From Trichomonas vaginalis G3 (Eukaryota > Parabasalia > Trichomonadida > Trichomonadidae): a DNA stretch of 64,000 nucleotides. The stretch is from assembly GCF_026262505.1 (NCBI RefSeq), contig NC_067205.1, forward strand, positions 2,542,001 through 2,606,000. Direction: 5' to 3'. The notes under the pieces were generated by a model, which had not been told where the DNA came from, made no database searches, and worked only from the letters and a program-made list of their open reading frames with translations. The position numbers were made by a program, and so were the translations under genes. Below are positions 49,479-59,290 of this stretch, piece by piece; the first letter of the stretch is position 1, and every line of letters starts with the position of its first letter.

Positions 49479-50978
49479 AAAGTGCTATTGGTTTTGTAAA
49501 CTTCTTTGCTCTCAGTTCATCTGGACCGTCTCTGTCACCAGTATATTGTATTTGTACAGTACAACAGTTGAAATACCACCCATAAAGTCTTCTGAGTCAG
49601 CAAATGGAATGCCAAGCCAAAAGTTTGAAACGGTCTCCATTTGTATATTGAGTTTTTTGACCTCCTGTATGAGTCCATACTTTCACATATGGCATAATAG
49701 AACTTTGCATTTCAGGGTTAATGGTTGTTGTGAAGTTGTTGTTAAAGTTCATAGCATCTAATGTCAAGTTGTATGACCTCATATCCTCAACTGTAGAATA
49801 TTCTTCTCTTGGATAATATTTGCCATCTATGTTTATATGATATTTAATACCGGGGTTGTAGAAACAAGAATAGTCATTTATAGTTCGTCTGAACAGTACA
49901 AACATAGTATCTGCATGTTTCATTGCAGTTGTTAAAGCAATATCTGTTCTTGCACCTGGGTCAGCACTTTGGTTTCCAACTTCACCTGCAAAGTCTTTGA
50001 CAGATATTTGGTGTATAGGGAACATAAGTGGAACTGCAATATATTTGGCAGCTAAAGCATTTGAAATATCTGGGTCCAACATATAGACTGCAAGTCTGCT
50101 TTCTATTCTCTTGCATTCAAATTTTTCGCATGTGAACTTAACTGGTCCCAAGCAGTTCCAGCAGCATTGAAATAATAGTTTACTTCATTGTTGAAGTTTG
50201 AGAAACCAAAGTCTAAGTCAACTTTGTCTTTGCAAAATTCGGCGAATGATGTTTGATTTGTTCCCTTTACGTCTGTAATAGTGAATGGGTCTTGTGTTGG
50301 TGCAATGACTAAGTTATTTTTGCTTGGAGTAAGTTCGATAGAAATTTTTCCTGCCCAGTTTGGTAAGTATCTTAAAAACCTGAAGATGAGGAAAGATGAC
50401 AAAGGAACTCTAAGTTTCAGTTTTACTTTAGTGGCAGCATTTCCATCTGAACCAGAAAGGTTAACATAAACTCCTGGAACGTTAGGGTCAAGTCTTCTTA
50501 TTTTCTCAATATTTGCATACTGGTCTGTTTGTTCTCTAGCTTGTGGTTGTACTGAGTTTCTCAAAGCGAACCATTCATAGTTTGCCCATGTTACTGTTTG
50601 AACTAAGTCAGAGTTAGAATATATCTTATATCCCATGAAAACTTCTGGAGCATATTGGTATCCGACATAGAAAATTCCATTGCAACCTTTCTTGTCAGAC
50701 AACTTGGCAGAAGGTTTTATTTCAATGTATTGTTCCACGTATAAGAATGAGTTGTCAATAGAAATAATATGAAACCTGTCGCAAGCAATATCTACTGTTG
50801 TTGAAGAACCTTCTCCAAACTCACCTACGTTTCCATAAGAAACAGCAGTTGTATATTCGTAAGTTCCAGGAACTATTTCTGACCTTCTAATGGCATTGTC
50901 GCATTCGTTATACCATTCGGAAACATTTCCGTTCATGGCATCCAAAACTGTTGGCGTTATATTCTGAGCGGCGTACAT
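49372..50978 (-). pseudogene. Putative major capsid gene of B
   Basis: Counterpart of 20432-22035. The first 290 or so codons are open and contain the FLIFRFLRYLPNWAGKISIE landmark. Broken, about two breaks. Confidence 0.65.
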
Positions 50979-51010
50979 TTCATATGGGTAAAAATATAGA
51001 ATAGTTGGAT

Positions 51011-54000
51011 TTATGTGTCATAATAGAACCCACTCGTACCAAGCTTTACTTTCTTCCTGACTGAGTTTTTAACTCTTCTTTTTCCTTCATTGCCACTACT
51101 TTCACTAGATGAAGTTACTTCTTCACTACTTTCACTAGATGAAGTTACTTCTTCACTACTTTCACTTTGTTCTACTCTTCTTCTTTGGTGTCGCTTTTGG
51201 TAACTTGCCCTCTGCTTCAAGTTGTTGCATCTTTGCCTCATGTTCACCTAGTATGTTGTAAATTTTCCATGTCCTTTTTGCCTTTGGGCTCTGGTCGCCC
51301 ATCTCAGGTAACCTATATCCTAGAAAGATTTTGTCATAGTTTGTATTTGAGTCTTCGCTTATTGTTTGCATGACTCTTTCCTGAGTTTCCGGTTCAAGCT
51401 CTTCAAATATAGCTTGTCCATATGGAATATGCTCGTTTCCAAATATATGTTTTTGTAGCCATTCTGGTTTTCTTTCCATGTTACCAATAATATCTTTTGT
51501 GAATGGGAAAGCTTTTACCCAATGTTTCAGTCTTGCGTCATTTATTTCTGTAGTTGGTTTTATTTTGTCAAGGAACATGTTTTTCAATACTAACATTTCA
51601 TTTGGTACTGTCCATTTGAGTTTTCTTAAATATTCATCCCTTATCAGTTCATTGTCTGCAAAGTAAGTTTTTATGACATTTTGCAAACTTTCGTTTGCAA
51701 GGTCATGTACAATAGGTTCTCTTCCTTCTATCTCCCTAACTTTCTTTCTAAACTCTTCACCAAATATACCATCTTTATGGTTCTGTGTAGTTCTTTGAGA
51801 TAAATGTTTTAGAACGTCAGGTGTTATATTTCCATCAGCCATGTTCATTTCATACTGGTTCAAAATATCTGCATCTTTCATATCTTTCAATGGCATTAAA
51901 GCCGCGCTGAAAATACCAGCTATATCTGGTTCACCATTCACTTCCATTGCGTCTACAACTTCTTGGAATTGTGGTTGTAAGTTTATGAACCACCTATCCG
52001 GATTAGCTTTATGACCCCATCTCATTGTAGTTCCATCGTCTGCAGAAACAAAAGTAGGTTTGTTTCCATATTGGTTAGGTTCTGAATGAACTTTAAACAA
52101 TGTTTCATTTCTATATGTTTTGGTGAAATTTAACCTTTTATTTTCACCGAGTTCAGCCAAAGATTGAACGTTATATGGTCGTAAGTAAAAAGGATTGTTG
52201 TATTTGCGTACATTTTCTTTCAGTACTTCCATTCTATGCTGAATATTTTCATCTGATGTTGGAGTCTTTTGTATGTCGGCGAACATTTTTCGATATTCTT
52301 CTACTATGTCAGCCGAATTTTTCTTAGACTCTTGGAAAGATTCCATATTCTCCGCATACACTTGTTGAGGGTCAAGATTTTTCGGCTGTTCCAAATCTTC
52401 ATCTAGTTCTGTGAAGTTAGTTTCCAAAGGAGGGACTTGTTTGTTTCCTTCAGGCTCTTCTAGCTGTTGTTGCTGAACTATTTCTTCCATGTCTGGTTGT
52501 ATCTGAACTTCTTCCTGTGGAGTTTCTTGTACCTCATCTGCTGGCATTTCATATATTCCGAGACCGTTTTTAACAAGTTCCCTATTTAAGCCATCCGCAT
52601 TCATAACCCTTTCTTCTTTCGTTCCGTCTCTATTTTTTACGCGTTTCATGAAGATAGTTGAATTATCATTTATCTCTGACACCAAATATCTCGGAGTAAA
52701 TTCATTCATGTCATTTGGATGATATGCTATTAAATCATATCCCTTAGCGAGCTTGTATTTTCCAGGTTTGAAATTATATCCCATTTGGTGCTGAACCATA
52801 AAGCTAAATAGGTTCGGGTCAGTATTTCCTTCCTTGAACTTTCTAATAGCTTCTTTATATCTGTCACTAAAGTCAAGAGTATCTGGGTAACCATAATTTT
52901 CCTTAAGCATTTTTAAGAATTCTTGGTTTCCTTGTTCTCTACTTCTTTTATGTCCTTGCTCTGTTTGTGGTTGTTGTTGTGCAGTGTTTTGAACTGTTGG
53001 TTGTGGTGCAGTGTTTTGAACTGTTGGTTGTGGTGCAGTGTGTTTGAACTGTTGGTTGTGGTGCAGTGTTTTGAACTGTTGGTTGTGGTGCTGGATTTTG
53101 AACTGTTGGTTGTTGTGTTGGTTTTGGTGCATGCCTGTGTCTGTGTCCATGTGACGATGTAAATGTTTTAGGTAGTCCTGGTGCAGGTGCTTCTCTTGGA
53201 GGGTTTGGTGGTATATAAGTTCCACTAGCTAGTATATAAGTTCCACCAGCTGGTATATAAGTTCCACCAGCTGGCACATATGTTCCATCTGCAGCATAAT
53301 GTCCTACCTGACTTTTCGTTTTTAAGAAAGCATTTACTAGGTCTGTTTTGGTCTGTTGTAACTCTTTTTCTTGACTTTCCACAACAGTTGCTCTAACGGC
53401 GTCATAGGCACTTTGAACTGCCTGTCTCGTTGCTGCATCTGTTATTTTCGTCATATTTTGTGCTACTTCTCTTAACTCGTTGTCGAAACCTTCAGACTTC
53501 AGTTTCTTTCCAGATGAGAAATCGTTCACTTGTTTCACCTTACTATGAAGAGCTTCGAAGGCGTTCTTAAAGTCAGCATTCATTAAAGCTTCATTTGAAC
53601 TGTCTTCATCCGCTTGTATTTTTGTCCTTATTGACCCTATAAGTTGGGCTGCTTTAGCGTTGGCTTGGGCATCTAACCAGTCATTATTAGCTTTTATATA
53701 TTCTGCGCTTTTCATTGCCTTTTGCATGGCTGCGTCGTTATTTTTACTTTCTTGTGCTAAGTTTTCATACTGTACGGTTTGGTTTTGCAACTGTAAAAGT
53801 TTTTCTGCCTTTACATTTGCTTCAACTTCTTTTTTATACTCATCACTATCCATATATGTCTTCAGGGCTTTTTGTTTTATTTCTTCATCTTTCAGTACTT
53901 TATATTGAGTAGTATGGTTTTTCAAATTTATAACATCTTGTTCCATTTTTGCTACTTCTGCTGCTGCTTTTTCTGACACTTTTTTCGCATATTCCTCTGT

Positions 54001-54431
54001 ACTTAGTTCTTTCAGTTGTTCTTCTTTCTTCTTTTTCTCTACGTTTAACTCATTGAGTTTCTTTGTGTGTCTGTCATATTTAGTTTCTTTTCGTTTTCAC
54101 TTATTTGTTTCTGTATGTCTATGTTTGACTTTTTGACATCTGTTATTTGATTTTTGAGTGAACTCAAATTCATTTGACTTTGAGGGTTATAAGCTGTTCC
54201 GTCTGCAGCTCCACCATAGCCTGCCATTTTCGCTAAAAGTGCCGCTCTTAAACCTCCACTCTGTGCACCAATAACTCGGTTTAAAAGCATAGGGTTGCTT
54301 GACATTTGTTGCAACATAGTGGGGTCATTCATCATTTGTTGTTGCAACTGTTGTTGTGGTGTCAGTTTTACTATTGGATGTTTCAATGCTCCCTTCCTCT
54401 TACGTATATTCTTACGTAGCTTACGTGGCAT
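51011..54431 (-). pseudogene. Very large basic virion or core protein gene of B
   Basis: Counterpart of 22068-25302, with the same basic start (MPRKLRKNIRKRKGALKH) and basic end. The Gln/Pro linker differs (about 52980-53110). A Ser/Glu repeat (SSSESSEEVT, about 51090-51170) precedes the carboxyl tail and has no match in A. YIPAGGT-type tandem units lie near 53215-53280. About three breaks. Confidence 0.6.
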
Positions 54432-54730
54432 TTTAAGTGAAGTTAAAAAGCGGTTTTTGACAGATGTTTATATGACACTTTTTGTTCAGCACAAAAATTA
54501 CTCGGTCAAAGTGTTGTCAGTTTTGTAAAATAACCGTCCTATCTTGTTTTAAAAGGGAGAAAAGGCTTCTCAAAGTATACTTCCTTGGAACGCCTGTAAC
54601 TTTTCCTGTAGCGACGATAGACCCTTACTTGTCCGGACAAAGTTATACTATTTTGAGTGCTCTACAAAAAAGTCAACGGCTGGTCGGCTGGGGTTCGGTC
54701 CTCCTCTTGGGTCTTGGGCAAAATTTCTTA
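54432..54730. other. Right subterminal noncoding segment of B
   Basis: The first part matches A (including TTGTCCGGACAA). The last roughly 80 bp (from about 54650) are GC-richer and unmatched in A, with GGCTGGTCGGCTGGGGTTCG. No coding sequence seen. Confidence 0.5.
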
Positions 54731-54777
54731 GGGGCTAGAGGGCACGAAGTGCCTGGAAGCCCCACTACCTTTTTTTT
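54731..54777 (-). repeat. Right terminal inverted repeat of B
   Basis: 39 bp plus T tract matching the left end. Similarity stops right after the AGCCCC arm of the dyad, so the minimal shared terminus is tract plus dyad. Confidence 0.85.
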
Positions 54778-54783
54778 TTATTT
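54778..54783. repeat. Target-site duplication of element B, right
   Basis: TTATTT, the partner of 31081-31086. Confidence 0.6.
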
Positions 54784-56080
54784 ACCTATTTTTTAAAAAT
54801 CTATTGGATTGCCAAATTTGAATATATTTAAAATCATAAAAATCCAAAAAAACTATAAATATATGTTTTATGCATAGTGCCGATACTCAAATATCAGATT
54901 ACTTAGATTCATGAATAATATCCGAATTTTTTTTCTTAAAATTAAACTTCAAAACTTCTTGCAATCTTATTCTTAATCAATTCTAAATTTTTAAAACCAT
55001 TTTTTAAAATAATTTTGCGTAAATTTTATTCTCATGTTGTTTTAATCGAAAATTGGTACATTTTCAAAAAAATAATATTGACTTATGAAATTCATTTTTA
55101 AGGTGAAATAGTATTGTTTTTATTAAAGTATATGAATAATATATAAAAAATTAATGAATATTATAAGCAGATTTTTAGTTTACAAAACAAATATGAGCAA
55201 TGCAATTTCAAACTTTTGCTGGCAATTTCGATATTGCTCAAGTTTGTAGCATTTGTGATACCTATAACATCGGCTTAATCAAAATTCGATTTTTCTTATG
55301 AGTTATTGAGAAAATTTGATTGCAATGAGAAGGATTTCGACGTTTTTGATAAACTAAGAGCTGAGCTTTAGGGGTTCAGTTCATTTATGGCTGTAGTTTG
55401 ATGCGTAGATCTCTTTTTTATTGTAAATTCTTTCAGCATGGAGATCGAGAATGAATCTTTTGAGAACTTTATGAGTTTTTACACCCGTAAAGAGGTCCTT
55501 CGAGGAAAGATAGTCCAGACTACATGAAGATGTGGGTTAACAAAAAAAATCCGATGGTTTCCCCATATTCATGTAGATCTTCGAAAAAATGAGCACCAAA
55601 AAAGCCAAAAAAATAGGCTTTTTATTGGATTTGTACACTAGATCAATAACCTATTTAGGATCTGACACTCTTTTTAGCCAGAGATATGAGGTCCTTTCTA
55701 GGAAAACGATCTATTCATCCATAAAAAAAATGAATTATCGTTTTCCCCAGAAATTACATGGGGAGTGGTAAAAGTAAGGAAAATCTGGGTAATTTATTTT
55801 TTATCTTTTATAAAATAATCTATATATTGTTACATATTAAGTTCTGTCAAAATGTAAGCTATTGAATTTTTTGAGAGGGAAATAATCGTCGAGGAAGTAA
55901 AAAGTGACGCTTTAGGAAATATTATTAGAAATATGATAATAAATATATTTGGAAAAAATATGTTTTTTCAAAAATTGAAATGTTCATAGAATATTTTGAA
56001 ATATGTAGGGAATTGAATTCGGTAATATATGATAAACAGGATTTTTAAAAAAATATATTCAAAAATATCCAGGATATCAA
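54784..56080. other. Host noncoding DNA between B and the hairpin cluster
   Basis: AT-rich, no convincing gene; the frame at 55589-55771 lacks coding character. It contains the second copy of the short host repeat. Confidence 0.55.
55766..55791 (+). repeat. Host repeat, copy 2
   Basis: Exact inverted match of 30821-30846. Confidence 0.75.
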
Positions 56081-56451
56081 GAGGGAATTGTTCCTTATGA
56101 GGTATATAGTTATGATGTATACCTCATAAGGAACAATTCCCTCCTTAAAATGAGAAAACTTGTTCGAAATTGTTTATCATTTCGAACAAGTTTTCTCGTT
56201 TTTAATAACAAACTAAAGGCTATGAGGCACTGATTATATATTAGTGTCTCATAGCCTTTAGTTCCCAGTAGATAGCTGGGAAACTTTCTCCAAATGATAA
56301 GTTATTTAGAGAAAGTTTCCCAGCTATCTAGAGGGAATTGTTCTTTATGATGTATATATTTATAATGTATGCATCATAAGGAACAATTCCCTCGCTGAAG
56401 TGAGAAAACTTGTTCGCAATCATTTCGCATTTCGAACAAGTTTTCTCACTT
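56081..56451. repeat. Cluster of six near-perfect hairpins
   Basis: Hairpins at 56081-56143 (26-bp arms, 11-base loop), 56152-56197 (18-bp arms), 56211-56263 (21-bp arms, one wobble), 56269-56330 (22-bp arms), 56331-56393 (22-bp or longer arms, one wobble) and 56398-56451 (19-bp arms). The fifth is a copy of the first and the sixth of the second, so the cluster is a partly duplicated set. Spacers are 5-13 bp or none. TAGTTCCC follows both the third and the sixth. No coding sequence. Confidence 0.9.
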
Positions 56452-56823
56452 TTAGTTCCCTGTAGAAAAGATCAAAATTTTATTCTGATTTTAACTGATC
56501 TATATTTCGCTTGCGTTATTTGAATCTTTTCTTTTGCATATGTCATTCCTTTCACTTTTCGAATTTCATTTGCCTGCATGCTCTCTCGTTTTGGTTGAAA
56601 ATCAACTCAATCTTAAAACGAACTTCTTCATTCTTTACAATAAATTAAATTTTTTTCGAGATATATCTTTATCTACCCCTATGTGAGCTGCATATTCTTT
56701 CTCGCTAAATTCTTTTGATTCTTCAGAGCTAAAAATCAAGTTTAATAAAAATAATGTTTATTCATAATTTTGAAAACCAAATTCAAATTTGAATGAGAAT
56801 TTTTGAAAAAAATATAGAATATT

Positions 56824-57482
56824 TCAATAGTTTGGAATCTCTTCAACTTCCCACTGCTTATTAACACATTTTTTCCAGAGCGGTTTATCATCCTTGGTCC
56901 ATTTCTTAAATTTGTTGTAAACCTCTCTTGGAGTGTATGGTCGAACTCCAATTTTTGGATGAGCGCCATGTGGCATGTCATTGTATTTTTGCCTGAATTC
57001 TTCCAATTCCTGATTGATGCTCTCAAATTCTGAAGACTTTGGAGCATTTTTGTCCAGTGATGGCCAGAGGCGTTCAATTTTGCTATTTTGACGTGGCATG
57101 TATGGAGCTGATTTTCTGATTTGAATGTCATAAGTACTCAAAATTTTGTGAACTCTCCCTCATTTTCTTTACCGTTATCTGACCAGAAACAAAAAGGTGC
57201 TCCATATTTTTGAACTGTTGCAATTGCCACTTTTGAAGTTTCTGTTGAACTTTTGTTACGAAACAATTTCAATGCTAACAAATAACGACTTTTGTCATCA
57301 ATTATTCCATAAACCGGTAAAGTTTCTGGTTCTTTCAAAAAATGAATATCCACATGCCAGATTGTATTTGGAAGAATTGCTTCATAATCAACATAATATG
57401 CTTTTGGATTACTTTTATCTTTTTCTTTGTAAATTCCCAGAAATTTTGCTGCCTTAATAACTGCATTGTGGTTGGTATACAA
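56824..57482 (-). pseudogene. rve-family integrase of element C
   Basis: Integrase core with the D-D-E landmarks visible: WHVDIHFLKEP, FWSDNGKENEGEF and RQNSKIERLWPSLD. Then come a DMPHGAHPKIGVRPYTPREV segment and a short end. It is not closely related to the integrase of A and B. About one break. The upstream end abuts a strong hairpin (57479-57527). Confidence 0.75.
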
Positions 57483-57527
57483 GTCTTGGGTATGGTGGCA
57501 CTGCGTTCCACCTTACCCAATACTTGT
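57479..57527. repeat. Bulged long hairpin upstream of integrase
   Basis: ACAAGT, TTGGGTA and GGTGG pair in order with CCACC, TACCCAA and ACTTGT. There are 18 base pairs with symmetrical single mismatches and a nine-base loop. Confidence 0.8.
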
Positions 57528-57662
57528 GAATTTGACACTTTACGAAACCGTTAACGTATATTTTACAACATGAACGCAAAAACTAACTTAACCTTAAATA
57601 TTTACAAAGCCGCCAACAATTTCACCTCACTATCGTTCTCACTAACAACTTCACTAATGTTC

Positions 57663-57947
57663 TCATAAATTTTCCTCAATATCTTCATCATCAGTGTTAA
57701 CCCTATTGTAGTCATACTTGAAGCCATAAACTTTCTCTAACTTCTTAACGTACAATTTACATAACTTACCTTCGTCATCGTATGGTTTAATGATATAACT
57801 ATTTCTATCTTTATAAACAGTCAATGAAAAGTCAACTGGTCTCGGATGTATTTGAAAGAACATGTTATGCTCAGGAAGGAAGAATAAATGTTTAAATGTA
57901 TGTTTGTTATATGTTTTGATTTGTATGAGTTGCTTTTGTTCTGTCAT
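57663..57947 (-). CDS. 94-residue unknown protein of element C
   Basis: Start chosen at the ATG at 57947 (MTEQKQLIQIKTYNKHTF). Residues about 45-75 (LTVYKDRNSYIIKPYDDEGK, then YVKKLEKVYGF) resemble the end of the HNH proteins of this element type, which close with KFKRLYGFM. The tail is acidic (NTDDEDIEENL). It may be a stand-alone version of that accessory domain. Function unknown. Confidence 0.5.
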   Translation of the reverse strand: MTEQKQLIQIKTYNKHTFKHLFFLPEHNMFFQIHPRPVDFSLTVYKDRNSYIIKPYDDEGKLCKLYVKKLEKVYGFKYDYNRVNTDDEDIEENL

Positions 57948-58044
57948 TACATCCAAATAAAATAAAAATAATTTTAAAAAATAAAATAAAAATAAATGAT
58001 CTCACCACCCTCACACGTATGAAAACATAGCACAAAAATAAATT

Positions 58045-58125
58045 TAGGTGAATGAAGTGGTGAGATCTAACCCGATTTCTAACCCGATTTCTAACCTCAT
58101 TTCTAACCTCATTTCTACCCTGTTG
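58045..58125 (+). repeat. AGATCT-centred palindrome unit in C
   Basis: GGTGAGATCTAACC core with several CTAACC-type arms to the right at 12-bp spacing and a final TACCC. Same family as in A and B. Confidence 0.75.
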
Positions 58126-58136
58126 AATTCATTGCT

Positions 58137-58381
58137 TTATTCCTCACTGTCGTCTGCTTTCTCCAACTCTTCTAACTTCTTCTTAAGTTCAGCAATGTTG
58201 TCCTCATGAAGTTTAATCTTTCTCAAAATTCCTTCTTTATCTAATGGTTGCTTTATCTTTCTAAAACTGAACTCTACCATCCTTCATAGTATGAATGTAA
58301 AAAACCTTCTGGAATAATTCCTGATTTAATGTATTCTACCAAAAACTTTTGTTTCATTGCTTCAGTGACTTTAGTCGTCAT
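58137..58381 (-). pseudogene. Small coiled-coil protein gene of C
   Basis: About 80 codons from ATG 58381: a helical start (KVTEAMKQKFLVEYIKSGII) and a coiled-coil end (NIAELKKKLEELEKADDSEE). About one break. Unknown function. Confidence 0.4.
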
Positions 58382-58389
58382 TTTACTCT

Positions 58390-58940
58390 AAGGTGAAGCT
58401 AGCACAGCGATAATGGATTTCATGACTTTTTTAGTATTTCATGCAATCTTAACAGATAGCCCTTACAAGTACTTCCAGTGTCCCTAGCTGTCCCTCCTTT
58501 TTATATAACTCCATGACATTTATAATCTCGCGAAACTTAACAGGTTAGCATAACAGATTAAAATCAGATGAGGTTTTGAACCAAAATTTCTAAGCAACGT
58601 TGTCAAGGATTTTGAGGAACTAGGGACAGAGTGTGGCAAAGTCCAAGATTTAATTTATCTTCATCTGTTTCATCAGCTATCTCATCTAATATGCCAATAT
58701 TTTATTCATAACTCGTGGCAAACTCACTAACTTTCGTTATGTTCATCTGCATGCTTCATCTGATAGAAAGTATGACTTTCATTAACTCTGTGAGATAATG
58801 AAAACTACTAGGGACAGAGACCATGGCAAAGTTTATGACTTTCATTATTTCCAGAACTTAATGAAAACTACTAGGGACAGAGACCATGGCAAAGTTTCAT
58901 GATTTAATTTATTCTCTCACTAACGACAAAAATAAATGTC
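58390..58940. repeat. Noncoding stretch with threefold repeat
   Basis: Three copies of a segment centred on CTAGGGACAGAG and TGGCAAAGT at 58620-58660, 58801-58850 and 58863-58912, each followed by ATGATTTAATTT-like sequence. No gene seen. Confidence 0.6.
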
Positions 58941-58941
58941 C

Positions 58942-59178
58942 TCACTTCTTAACAAAGTAATATGTGCTTCTTACACCACCATAGCTCAAACGTTTCTTTT
59001 CAAACATCGATTGAAACTTATTTTGAGCCATTGGCTTTAGTCTCTTTTTCTTCAAATACGCCAAGAAATCTTCTTCACATCTTTTCACTTCATAGCCTTC
59101 TTTAAACTCCTCCTTGTTAAGTTCTATGAAATCCTTTATAACATTCTTTGTTTGCAATGGCTTCTTCACGAACGACAT
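58942..59178 (-). CDS. 78-residue basic protein downstream of the helicase
   Basis: MSFVKKPLQTKNVIKDFIEL, then KRCEEDFLAYLKKKRLKPM and SYGGVRSTYYFVKK. The basic, winged-helix-like look recalls the carboxyl domains that follow D5-type helicases. It is separated from the helicase by a 24-bp repeat region on the same strand. It may be the helicase's detached DNA-binding end or a partner protein. Confidence 0.5.
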   Translation of the reverse strand: MSFVKKPLQTKNVIKDFIELNKEEFKEGYEVKRCEEDFLAYLKKKRLKPMAQNKFQSMFEKKRLSYGGVRSTYYFVKK

Positions 59179-59290
59179 CGTGAACTATTTCATCACTGTT
59201 CTCATGTATGACCTCCTCACTGTTCTCATGAACTATTTCACACTGTTCTCATGAACGACCTCCTCACTGTTCTCATGAACTATTTCATTA
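59179..59290 (-). repeat. 24-bp repeats at helicase 3' end
   Basis: Four to five units of CTCACTGTTCTCATGAACGA type. Read on the minus strand they would encode SEEVVHEN-like peptides, the last of which closes the helicase. Confidence 0.7.

Larger units (their letters stand above)
31087..54777. mobile_element. Element B, Polinton-like virus-like element
   Basis: About 23.7 kb, same family and gene order as A and inserted in the same orientation about 5.5 kb away, with its own target duplication, so it is an independent insertion rather than a tandem duplication. It lacks a polymerase region. It carries instead p286, a KilA-N gene and a long palindrome array in the accessory zone. Broken, roughly twenty-five to thirty breaks; p43, p50, p81, p286, DEAIYL, p312, p152, SSB-like and p113 genes read whole. 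Young by its similarity to A. Confidence 0.85.

Noticed and set aside
1409-54777. A and B as one tandem duplication of host DNA
   Set aside because: Each has its own distinct 6-bp duplication and unrelated flanks, so they are separate insertions.
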